NCBI GenBank assembly: GCA_032358255.1
Contig: JAULBX010019632.1
Span: 17,594-81,593 of the forward strand
Direction of reading: 5' to 3'
DNA from: Heterotrichella gracilis
Taxonomy: Eukaryota; Sar; Xanthophyceae; Tribonematales; Xanthonemataceae
Length of the DNA stretch: 64,000 bases
The notes beneath the pieces were generated by a model. The model saw nothing but the letters and a program-made list of their open reading frames with translations, made no database searches and was not told the origin of the DNA. Numbering within the stretch: position 1 is the stretch's first letter; each line of letters starts with the position of its first letter. Shown here piece after piece: positions 41,201-53,200 of the stretch. Position numbers and translations under genes: made by a program.

Positions 41201-44200
41201 CCACTAGGTGCACCTGGGTAATTTCCAATTTACCTTATTTATTTTGGGGGTTATTTCAAACACTGCATACTCTCGTGCCCCATTTTTGGTGGTCCACGAA
41301 CCATCTCAGTGCAACGTCCACCCAGTGGTCGTACTGCTGCCCATTGCCCTTGTGATTGGCGTTCACATGCAAGCTCACAGACCCCTACGTATACATTCTG
41401 CCCCCAAATTCCACCCACTTATACTTGATGTTCATCCACCATGGTTCCCTTCAAAGAAGACCCTTCACAAGCAAATGCCCACCTCCGTCATTCCTACTCA
41501 CCGTCCCAGTGCAAAGTCCATCCAGTGGTCGTATCTCTGCCCAATATTATCCTTGCAGTGGACATTCATGCTTGCAGACCCCCAGATGAGCTTTGAACCC
41601 TCAAAGTTTATAAATTTTCAAAATGTAATATATCATTTTTAATTGACCCAGAAAGCGCCCAAACCCCAACTCCCTACTCACCGTCGCAGTGCAAAGTCCA
41701 CCCAGAGGTCATATCTCTGCCCATTGCCCTTGCGGTTGGCGCTCACGTGCACACTCACAGAGCCCTACGTGTGAATTCTGCCCCCAGATTCTACCCACAC
41801 ATACTTTGAACCCCATGGGTCCCTTAAAAAAAGGCCCTTCACTAACAAATGCCCACCACCCACCACCAACACTTACCAGCCCAGTGCAAAGTCCACCCAG
41901 TGGTCGTATCTCTGCCCATTGCCCTTGCGGTTTGCATTCACGTGCACGCTCACAGAGCCCCATGTGTGCTGATCCTGGTCATATCCCAGCCAATGGGAGC
42001 CAGCGTAGTCCTTCATGTACTTCTCGATGAGGATGGCATCGTCGGCAAACACCGAGACTGCAAGGGGGTCGTCTGCAGGGGAGGGGAATTGGGGGGCGAA
42101 GCTTCTTTTGGTTGTACATTTGCAGGGTACGGTTCATGGGGGGGACATATGGTGAGTGGTCAAAAAACCCACGTTGAAAAGGTAAGACATGTTAAAGGTT
42201 TATGATTAGGGCAGCGTTTTTGCTCAAAATGCATGCGTCACAATCTGCATATTAATGGTATGCTGTGCAAACTGCAGCGTGCACATGTTTAACATGCATG
42301 CCTCCTAGATGCAGTCCTGGCGCAGATGCAAGGTGTGAATGTTGCGCGGGTTGCTGCAAGACTTAGTGACAAGAGCTCGTCGGCCAGGCAGTGGCGAATC
42401 TACACGGAGTGTGGCCATGTGCTCTGCATCCAACCTGGCTCAGCGCTGAGCGGTGGTAAGTTGCCAATGCACTGATCATAAATGCACTTAATTGTGAAGA
42501 ATTGCGTGGCGATGAGGAAAGTACTGCTCGCTGCAACAGCACTACACCATCTGGCCAGGTTAGATGGAAAGCACATGGCCACACACCGTTCTCTTGCGCA
42601 TACGACGAGGTTGACCAGCCGAGAGCCAATTGTTCTTGACAACTGCAGCAGCAGCTGGGCAACCCGGGCATGCGGAAGCAAATGGTATGTGACCATGTGC
42701 TTTGCATCCAACCTGGCTAGCGGTGGCACTGCCTCTCAAATTGCCAATGCATGGTGCATCACACGCCTGACTGAGTGGCGTTGAGGAAAGTACTGCCCGC
42801 CGCAACAGTACTGCACCATCTAGCCAGGCTGGATGCAACGCACATGGCCTCAAACCGCTTTCAGCATGGGCCTGGTTGACCAGCCGAGGGCCAGTAGTTC
42901 TTGACAACAGCTGCATCAGCTTGTGGAGCACACCATAGCGGAACAAAACGGTTTGAGGCCTTGCGCTTTGCATCCAGCCTGGCTAGCGGTGACAGATTGC
43001 CAATATGGCATGTGCATGATGCATTCAGATTGAGTGGCGTTACACCACTGCACCAACTAGATGCTATGCAAAGCAATTAAATAAACACGATAAATTATTC
43101 CAAGCCTTTACTATATAAACCAACAAATCACCCCCCTTAACCCACCCGCCCACCCGCCACATCCCAACCAGCCTCACCAGGGTTTGTCACATGCACTGCA
43201 CATGCACACGCACATGCACTTGTACGACCTGTTTCAAGCTGTACAAGTCGTGCACATCCTGCTTGTTGCTCCTGACACCCGTACATGCTCACAATCTGAC
43301 CCAGCCACCAACCACAATCAACCCTACCACCACCTAACTGTCACATGCACGGCACAATAGACCATCACCCTAGCCCTCCCACCCGCACGCCACATCCCAC
43401 CCACGCAACTCACCAGGGTTTGTGACGTGCATGGCATATGAAAAAAAAGGTTGTAAAAGCCATGCAGCGCCTGCTTATCACTATTGGCACCAATGCGCAC
43501 CTAGACTTCAACCAAACAGTTGAAGCTAATGTGTCTCTCCCCATCCTTCCAGGGAGCAATCTGCAACCGCCACAATCAACCCTAAACACCACATTTGCCA
43601 CATGCACCACACAATAGACCATCACCCTACCCCACCCGCCCACCCGCCACACCCCACCCAGCCAACTCACCAGGGTTTGTGACGTGCGTGGCGTACGAGA
43701 AGAAGTCGTAGACATCGTGCACCGCCTGCTTGTCGTTCTTGGCACCGGTGCGCGCCCAGAATCTGACCCAACCACCACCACAGTCAACCCTACCACCACC
43801 ACATTTTCGAACACACCATCACCCTAGCCCACCATCCCATCCACCCACCACATCCCAACCGGCCTCACCAGGGTTGGTGACGTGCGTGGCGTACGAGAAG
43901 AAGTCGTAAAAGTCATGCACCGCCTGCTTGTCGTTCTTGGCACCCGTGCGCGCCCAGAATTCAACAGTGAAGTCCTTCTCAGGCATATCTGTTACTGTGG
44001 GGTTCCATGCGTAGTTGTTCTGAAAGCGCAGCTGACCCGTGTGGAGGGTGTGGCCATCCTGTGGGGGGGGGTTGGAGCATGATAAAGGGTTTTGGCAATT
44101 ATAAATCACCAATAAACAAGAGCACCAAGGTCATCTTAATAGTATCATTGGAGGGTGCGGGCATGCTGCGGATTGCAAGGGTCATGTTTAGGGCTTTGTT

Positions 44201-47200
44201 AAGGTTTTGGATGAGGGATTTCATGCAAAGTTGTCCTGTTGTTAGGTTGATAAAAGGGCTTGCACGTACCGCAGCGATGGTCACTTCAGATTGCTCAGGA
44301 TGCCTCAGCAGGGGAAGATCATGCCCCCTGCCAGAGGAATCCTTGGCAGCTGTGTGCTGCACCTGCACGCCCTCATGAGGAGCCCTTGCAAGCTCCGGAT
44401 CGTCCATTTTCAGGGTTCCAAGGTCAGCAGACCTCCCATTCCCCTAGCTAAATCTACGCTCTAGGGTTTAATTTGGGGGCAGCATGATTCCGATTTCGTA
44501 CCGCAGCAATGGTCACTTCTGACTGCTCAGGCGGCCTCAGCAGCGGCAGATCATGCCCCCTGCCAGAAGAGTCCTTGGCAGCTGTATGCTGCACCTGCAC
44601 GCCCTCGAGTTCCGGATCATCAAACTTCCAGTAGGCGGCCAGGTGCGGGTGGTTCTGCAGACCCGCGCTGGAGCGCATGTGGGTGATGATCTCCTCCTGC
44701 GGACAAGCAAGCGAGAAAGCGTCACAATCAAAAGCCAGAATTGATAGGACTATTATTATCTTAATACCCTTGCCAGGGCCCAATAAATTGGTAGTTTAGG
44801 TTGAAGGTGTATGATCCCAACGCTGCAGCCGCTTACGGCACTGGTGGAGCAAGCGGCTAAATTGGTCCTAGTTCATAGTGCTCACATAGTGCTCACATTC
44901 AACCGAATCCGATCGGAATCAAATTCTGAGCCTGGAGGCAATCACATTCTTTGCAGTGTGTTGCCACTGTGCTGGCCAGGTAACAGTGCGCCTGCAGCAT
45001 GCATGTAGGCGCAATGGTTTCTCCCCATACACAATGGCCTAAAACTGCAAGGAATTGTTATCGCGGCAGGCTCAGGATTCGATTCCGACCACACAGATAA
45101 CCATGGGGCACACATATTGCTTCAAAAAAGAAGTGACAACAGCGGCAGGTGATATCAGACAGGCCAATGGGCCTGCACCTGCAAGCCTAAATGCAAGACA
45201 CCCATCATCCTGATAATCTCCCTTGTCCTTTTTCCTAATGTCACGTGATCATGCCTACCTACGAGGCCGTAGCCTATAGTTTAGGTATATTCCAAAGCAA
45301 ATGGTCCAAGTTGGATGCACTACTCCGGAGGCAATGTCTGAGTTGGTCACTTGGGATCACATTTTTGCACCGAGACAGTCAAACACTTCATAGCTTGCAT
45401 GCGCATGTTGCTCGAAAGCACGCAGGATCAGGAAATTTCATAAAACTATCTGCAAGATTAACCAAGCTGTGAGCAACTGCTAGCGTATCTAGCGTACTCA
45501 GCATACGATATCAAGTATGTTAGAAGGTCCTCAGAGCATGGTTAGTCTTGCTGGTAGTTTTCTGAAATTACTTGGCTATAGGTTACAGCATAGACATATG
45601 TGTAACACACATGCAATGGAATTAATGTATTGTTCATGTCCTTGTATTTTTTGCAAAACGTTAGATCACAGTGGGGATGACTCGGGTCATTTTAAACCCT
45701 TTTTGCGATCGATGGCACTGACGGCAAAAGGTGGAATTTGTTTTCCATGCGTACCTCAAGTTCAATGCATGTGCATCAGAAATACAAGCTTTTCAATGTG
45801 GAGCGTGCAATCCTAAAGTCAGTTAAATTATTGGGGCTCACTTGGGGTCCCAAAGAAGTGCACAGGGGACAATAAGATGGGAAACAGATGGGAAGCAGAG
45901 GGATCATTGACAACACTGCGTTCTGACCCTCAGCCACCACACTCTAAACAAAACTGTTACACCCTGCACCCTAGACACAAAATTCCACCCCCAAACTCTA
46001 AAACTACCTAACTGCAGCAGCGCCCTTGCCGGAGCAAACAGCGTGTGGGTGGGAGGGTACAGAAACCCCCAGCTGTGCACAACCCTCACGCCCTCAGGGT
46101 TCTAGACCCTAAACCCTAAACCCCTAAACCCCGGAGGGCGTTGACTCGAAGTCTGGCATCCTGGGTGTGAGGCGAACTCCTGCCAGGTATGTTGGCTAAT
46201 TCTTGTGAGCGACGCCACTAGAGGAAGCCAGCAAACCTCGGCAGAGTCTGTCACACCCCCAGAATGACTGACTTGGAGTCAACGCCTTCAGGGTGAGGGT
46301 GATAGTACAGCTGTGGTGTTGTCACGTTCCGATTTTGTCCACCCTAAACCCTAACCCCACAGCTGCTCTCAGGATAAGCCCACATGTTGATCGGCTGCCT
46401 TCATATGTGCGCATTGCCGAGTCCATTGCAGGCTTAGTCAGAGCTTAAGGTTCCGTAGTGACCTCATCCATGAGCCCAGCTGTTTAGGGTATAGGGTTTA
46501 GGATGTAGGGCTTAAGTCGTTAGTTTCAGGGCGTATGGTCAAACATGCGTGCGCACCATGCTCCACATCCTAGCGTTTACAATACAGGATTTAGGGTTCA
46601 GGGCGTAGGTTCCTCCTACCTGTGTGCGCTCCACGCTCCACAGCCTGACCTCATCCATGAGGCCATAGTAGGCCTGGTTGCTGTCGGTGCAACCCCCGTA
46701 GCAGTCCTGCTCACCACCCAACATCAAGGCGCCACCTGGAGGGGGATGGATGGGGTGTCAAGAGGTGGGGTGTGTGGGTAAGGGTGCGGGTGGAGTGATG
46801 GGGTGGTGGTGGGGAGGGCAGCTGTGGCGAGTGGGGTAAGGATGGGGTAGAGGGGAAGGAAGGCAACAGCTAGGCAAAGTCATGCTGATGATATCCCTGT
46901 CGAACAAACGTTGCTGCCATTGCCCCTGCTCACCACCGAGCCTGAAGGCGCCGCCTAGGGGAGTGGGGTGGGGGCGCCGGTGTCACAGGAGCAGTAGTGC
47001 AAACATATCTTTTTAATTTTATTTACAATAAAAGAAATAACATGTAAATGTTATTTATATTAACCATTATCACTTGTTATCACTAGTTAATAGCGATAGT
47101 GCAAGGGGGTGATAGTACAAGGGGATGGGGGGGATGGTTGGGTGGTTGCTTCCTCATGTTAGTGCGTGGTGGGCACGATGTGTGATGTGGGAAGGCAGCA

Positions 47201-50200
47201 AACCTGCTGTCTGTTTGTGCATGGCATTGTGCCACGTTGCGCATGCTGGGGTTAAAACGTTTGCCTCACCCAAGTCTACCAGGCAAGGCTTTTGCTTTGC
47301 AAATTGTGCTTTTTTATGTGGAACCCAAAGGGAACAAAGTAACATGTACATAAAAGTAACTTAATGTAAGGCAGCAGCACAACATAATCTAGCAAATAAA
47401 AAAAAGATGTTTTGCTTCCACCTGCTAGTTGAAGCCGTGCTGCTGGTTTACATTGGGTTACTTTTACATACATTTTACTGCATTTCCTCGCTGTTCTCCT
47501 ACCATCAGCTGCGGACTTATTTTCTTGCTAGCGTCTCCCCCACCGGCATGCAATGCATGTTCACCTTGGTCAACATCCTTGACTCCTTGCCAAGTGACAT
47601 GTGACGGCCACCCGGCCCCAGGAAAGAGACATGCCCTTGAAAAAAGTATGCATTTGTTTTGCGGATTATAATTTTTGTATCTCCAGTCCTTACCGTCAGG
47701 CAGCGGCGTGGTCTTCTTTGAGGGTGTTTCCGCCATGAGCATGCCATCCATGTACACTTTGGTCAGACCCTCGTGCTCCTTGATCCAGGTGACCGCCACG
47801 TGGCGCCAGGTGGCGTCATGTGATGTCAGATCCACGGTGGTTGAGTGGTTGAAGGCGGCCGCGCAGCTTATCCCCGCAAAATCGGGGATGAGGTCGATGT
47901 ACTCGAATCCCCGGCAGGCGATGAGGTTGCGGGGGTCAAAGATGACAAACTGCGGAGGAAATAGAATTTAAAGTCATGATGACACAATAACTTGATGTTG
48001 ATCTCGAAAATGTATTGGTGGTTATTAACCGGTAGATGAATAATATATATATGTGCAGCCTGTCTTTGAACAGGCGCGTTGGTTAAGGAAGATGATTTAG
48101 CAAAACCAAAAGCATTGCCCTTCTGTCCACTGTTTCCCATACCAATGATTACCGGGCCAAAATAAATACCGTGACGGCGTATTAGGTAAAATTGACTTGG
48201 TCTGAGTTCATGCACTCATGAGGCAGGCAAGTGGACCACAAAATCTATCAATAAATAAATACGTACGTAGAGCGCTCACCTGCGCAGTGCCTTAGCATTA
48301 AAAGCCAATCCTTTACATTTCATTGAATCAAGCCCATTTTCCATTGATCTATGGAAAAATCTACGTGTGTTGGCAGGCTTGTTTGGACCTGAGTGGATGG
48401 AAGGAAGGAGAAAGCATGAAATACTCTAAGTGGGTGTGAGCCATGGCAGTCTCCTTTTATGGATATTTAACGCGTGTGTGTCATCTGGACTGTACACCCA
48501 ACGTGAGCGGGTGGGCCGGTATTGCTGATGCCCATGCCACACAAAATACTGCAACCGCTGTCCAGGGGGCAGCATCCATGTTTACAGCAACGAAAATTAT
48601 CTCGTCATTTGACTGCTGTGGCTACAAATGTGGAGTCAAATGACGAGAAAATTTTGGGAATTACTGCTGCGCCATGTTAATCTTTACAGCAACCAAAGTT
48701 GTCTTGCCTTTGGCCGCTGTGCCTATTCCTGATATTCCAAGGGTGTGGCATACTTGCAGTACTTTGCAACCGTTGCGAGTTGCAGGGAATGAGCACAGAG
48801 GCAACACAAAAATGTGACGCTTCCAGTAACTGGCAACATTACTGGCTCTCCCTGGACTTCCTGTCTGAGACAATCAGAGCATGTCTTGTGACAGGAGCGG
48901 CACAGCTGCTTGCCCGTCCCGCTGAGTGAGGTGTACAGCCCACTGGAAAGAGGATGCAAGCATTCTGGGTGGGTGTAAAAGACACAGCTGCCTGCTATGA
49001 GTGGTTGTTCCCATGTTGTGAACAAATACCCAAGGCAAGTAGCCTGTCTTTTGAACCCCACCCAGAACACTTGCGTTTTCGTTTCAGTCCAAAAAAGGGG
49101 CACAAGGGAGACAACTGGCGTGCGCCATTAACTACAGCTGCACAATCAGCTACATATATGCATGCCATCCGCATGTGACGCGGATAGCAATGCATGCATG
49201 TGGCTAACTGCGCAGCTGTAGTTAATGGTGCACAACAGTTGTGGGACACAACCGGTTTCAATACAAAAGCTGTAGCACCATCACATAAGCAGTCTCGAGC
49301 CCCACCAAAGCAGCGTAGTTGCCATCAAACCTCAAGGTAGGCAAGGATCTCCAATCCCTCAACTCAAAGCCATCCATATGCTCATCATGATGGTGCATCC
49401 ACACGTACAGTGCATGGGCAGGTACATCTCTCTGCGCATGGCAGAGCCATACGCGCACTCGCCGAGTGCGCAGCAGTTGTGCCATGCTTAAAGAAATGGA
49501 CATGCCATGCGCTGTAGATGTGGACAGGGGTTTACATCATCTCAGTGCCACGGGCAGGGTCATGCTGACCTCCCCGGGTACGTTACCACTAAAACTCGAA
49601 TTTCAGGAATAACGTGCCCGGAGGAGGCTATGCATCTTGCTGTGCTAATGTAAGCACCGTAGGTTCGAACCGATTTGAAACACAAGCTCCAACAGCTGAG
49701 CTGTTAGCAAGTTGGCCCTGCTTGAGACACACAGCAGTTCCTTAGCTCAGGCATTCGTGGTATACCTTTCACTATCTTTGGTTTGATTTACAGGGCAATG
49801 TCACAACGCAGTATACATCAAACCCGGGACATGGAGCTTAGGGTGTAGGGTTACCTGGTTGGCATCGATGGTTTGCTGATGTGGGTCTGTGGAGGTGGAG
49901 GGGACAGCATAGGACATGAGGGTGGCTGCAGGGAGGGGGAGGAGGAGGGGAGGTCTCAGTCCTTGGAACTGGGTGGGGGTGGAACGGGGGTGGGTGGGAG
50001 CAATTGAATTGTGGGGTAGGGAAGGCCGATTCAAAGGGGGAGGTAATATGCCGGGTGGGATAGGCAGGGCAAACAGTTGTACAAGTGAGGGTGCGGGTGC
50101 AATGCTGGGAAAGTTGCATTGCCACGCAGTTCGTGGGTAGTGAGTGCAAAATGGAGGGCTACAATTGCTGCAACTGGCAGTGTGAATACATAACCCCATA

Positions 50201-53200
50201 CTGTGTGGATTAAGGGTACAGGTGCTGATCCATGCCTCGAAGGTGAAACCATCACTATGATTTAGGTTTATACTCTGAACACTGGGATACCCCAAACCCT
50301 AAATACTAATCCTAGGGTGAGCTATGGCCTGCAGCACAAATAATGTGCTTCAATTGACATGCCGGTCTACAGTTTGGACCTTGGATTAGAGATTGGAATG
50401 AACGGGTTTAGGGTTTAGCGTTAGTGTACCTCTCACATGTGCAGCATAATGGTGACACAAATAGGGGGTGCTCATCCATGCCTTATAAGCAGGTGCCAAA
50501 TGCATCCATAATCTATATATGCCAACATGTTGCGCCGCGTCACATCTAGGGTTTAGGGTGCAGGTTTATACCTGTTTTCTAAATGACCTAGCCCTCCAAC
50601 TTGGGCTTGAAGCCCAATAATCAGCTCTTGGTGCACTCACATTTGGTGCATGGATGGGCACCTTTTGATAAGTGTGACACCCCGTGCTGCTGCTGCTTAT
50701 GGCCAAAAGATGTGCATGAACCCAAATGAATCATCAGATGCGGTTGATCATTGGAGACGTAGATGAGGTACAAGTGGGGCTGTGGAGGATCCCACAGGAT
50801 TACAAACCAAAAACTCCATCCCCAAGCAACAGGGTTTAGGGTTTGGTTTGAATCCTGGGTGCTCGCCCAAAATCACACTTTACCTCATCTACTGCTCGTA
50901 TGATCCGCACCATCGAGGTATATGATGCCTATTCTTGGCCATACCCATCAGGCGCACGTGGTGTCACACCTATCAAGGAGTGCTCCAAGCCCCGAAGGTG
51001 AGCGCACCAAAAGGGTGCAGGGTTTAGTATGTAGGGTTTAGGGTCGGCTAGCTCACCTGGGTGACACCTGTCCAAGATGCTGACCCATGCCTCGGAGGTG
51101 GGCACTTCAATAGGGTTTAGGGTTTAGGGTTTAAAGTTCAGGGTTTAGGGTCGGCCAGCTCACCTGGGTGACACCAACCCGAGGTGCTGATCCATGTCTC
51201 AAAGGCGAGCGCACCAATAGGGTTTAGGTTTAAGGATCGGCTACCTCACCTAGGTGGCACTCACTAGGGTTTAGGGTCTGGGGTTTAGGGTTTAGGGACA
51301 GTTACTCACCTGGGTGGCACCTGTCGGAGGTACTGATCCATGCCTCAAAGGTGAGCGCGTCACTTGGAAAACCCTGCAGGGGAGGAACAATGTGGGTCTG
51401 GGGACATGTACCTCGGCACCAGGAGTAACACCACATAGACTTGGCAGCGTGTCGGGGGTGGATGGGTGGGTGGGGGGGGTCATGCCTCTGCATAATCAAT
51501 TGCCAAATGGCACACCTCACTTTGAAACAGCATCACATTGAGAATTGATTAGTGCCAAGCAAGGTTGACAAGCCAAAGCAAGTGGGCCAGAGCTTCTCAT
51601 GAGGCAAGGGACCGGGTGCATCAGCATGGTTGGGTGCAGAGCCCTCCCCGTTTTCAGCACTGCCCGCGCATCCCTTGGTGCTTCAGTTAAGGTTTAGGGT
51701 TCAGGTTGCTCCCCGCCTCCTGTACCCATCTTGACCCTCCTTGATGACCACCGCATGAAACATGAGCAAAAATGCTTAATAAGCCCTTCTAGACTTATAC
51801 CTTGTAGTGTTCAGGTTTCAGGATCTAAAACCTATGCCACCCTCTACACCCACAAGTATGACAATGCAGCTTAAATTCCAGACGGGCTGCCAGGGGACCC
51901 TTCCCAAAGGGCAGCCCTGGCAGCCCGTCTTGAAGTCCACTTGCAATGCCATACTTGTGGATGTAGAGGGTGGCGTAGGGATTCTGCCCACATCTTCAAC
52001 ACTCATCAGCACTGCCGTCGTTTCAGCCTAGATCCATGCATCCTTGACCACACGGATCCTGGGCCCCGGGATCTCAAGATATGGGCAGAATTCTATGACA
52101 CCCACTACATTCACAAGTATGGCGATACAGCTGGGTTTCAGCACCGGCAATCCAAGTTGCTTAGTTGTACTCTTTGGAAGGTTGGTATCAGATGCACCGG
52201 TGCATCGTATACCTACCGTTCAATGAGTAAGACGAAGCAACTTGGCTACCTGGGGGTGAAACCCAGCTGTGTGGCCATCTTAGTGAGTCTATCAACAACT
52301 AAGATACCGAGGCGTTTCTCCCAGGCACTGTCAGTGGCAATTCTCCTACAAAATACGCTGATGTCTTGTCAACATTTCTTCAGGGGTGGACAGCGAAACT
52401 CCATCACCAACCTTTTCCTAAGGGTCAAATTGTTTAAACGCTGTTGTCTAGTTTATTTGAACCATAGCAGCAAGACTGTTGCACTCTTCCCCACCTCAGT
52501 TAAGCAGTCCTCAGCTTTGCAAGCAGGCTCGAGCCTGGAAAGATAGTCTTGGACCACTAGCTAGGGTTTTACAGGCAGGCTCCATGGTTCACACTCACTC
52601 CCCATTTACTGCACTCACCATAAACCCCTTGATGACCACCGCATGATCTTGGAACAGGAGTGCGTGCCCCGCTCCGCCAGGCATGGACACATTGCCGTCG
52701 AGCACTGCACACCAAACAATCGTATTAAACCCTAAATTAGGGTCTGTGTCACAGGGGTCAATGAGGGATTGGGGCATAAAATGTAGGGATTTTCGAGGTC
52801 TTGAATGAAGGTTCAGGTGCGTGCATGTGCATGTGCCGCCAGTGCCGCAGCATCGCAGATTACGTGGGTAATAGGGTTTGTGAATAGGGTTGTAGACATT
52901 GAGGTCTAGGATTGCAATGCACGTTGGTCTTTGGCAAATTGGTCATTGGCCAATGCAGGTTAGGGTTGCCTTAGGGTTTGCGGGTATACGTAGGGTTTCA
53001 TTGACGCGGGTTCAGGGCTCTTTCGGGTTTGTAGCTACAACAGCGTACATGGACTTATGGTGCGACCGCTGTCATGCAGACCTTGTGGAAAACCGCGCAT
53101 ACCAAACAGTAGTGACACCCAGTGCCACTGCCAGTGCCCAAAAGGACAGATTCCGGTTTGAAATACAGCTGCAAGAAAGTTGTCCATACCGCCAATAAAG

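Noticed and set aside
49258-49503. Possible extra LamG exon (RFDGNYAALVGLE on the minus strand)
   Set aside because: It resembles the start of a jelly-roll module, but the flanking exons 49855 and 47949 already join in phase. I found no convincing splice pair in the right phase.
49640-49735. Functional tRNA gene
   Set aside because: The A and B boxes are only 14 nt apart, leaving no anticodon arm.
51941-52546. 201-codon plus-strand frame
   Set aside because: It runs through the nested palindromes and has no domain. The gene here is on the minus strand and this is an intron.
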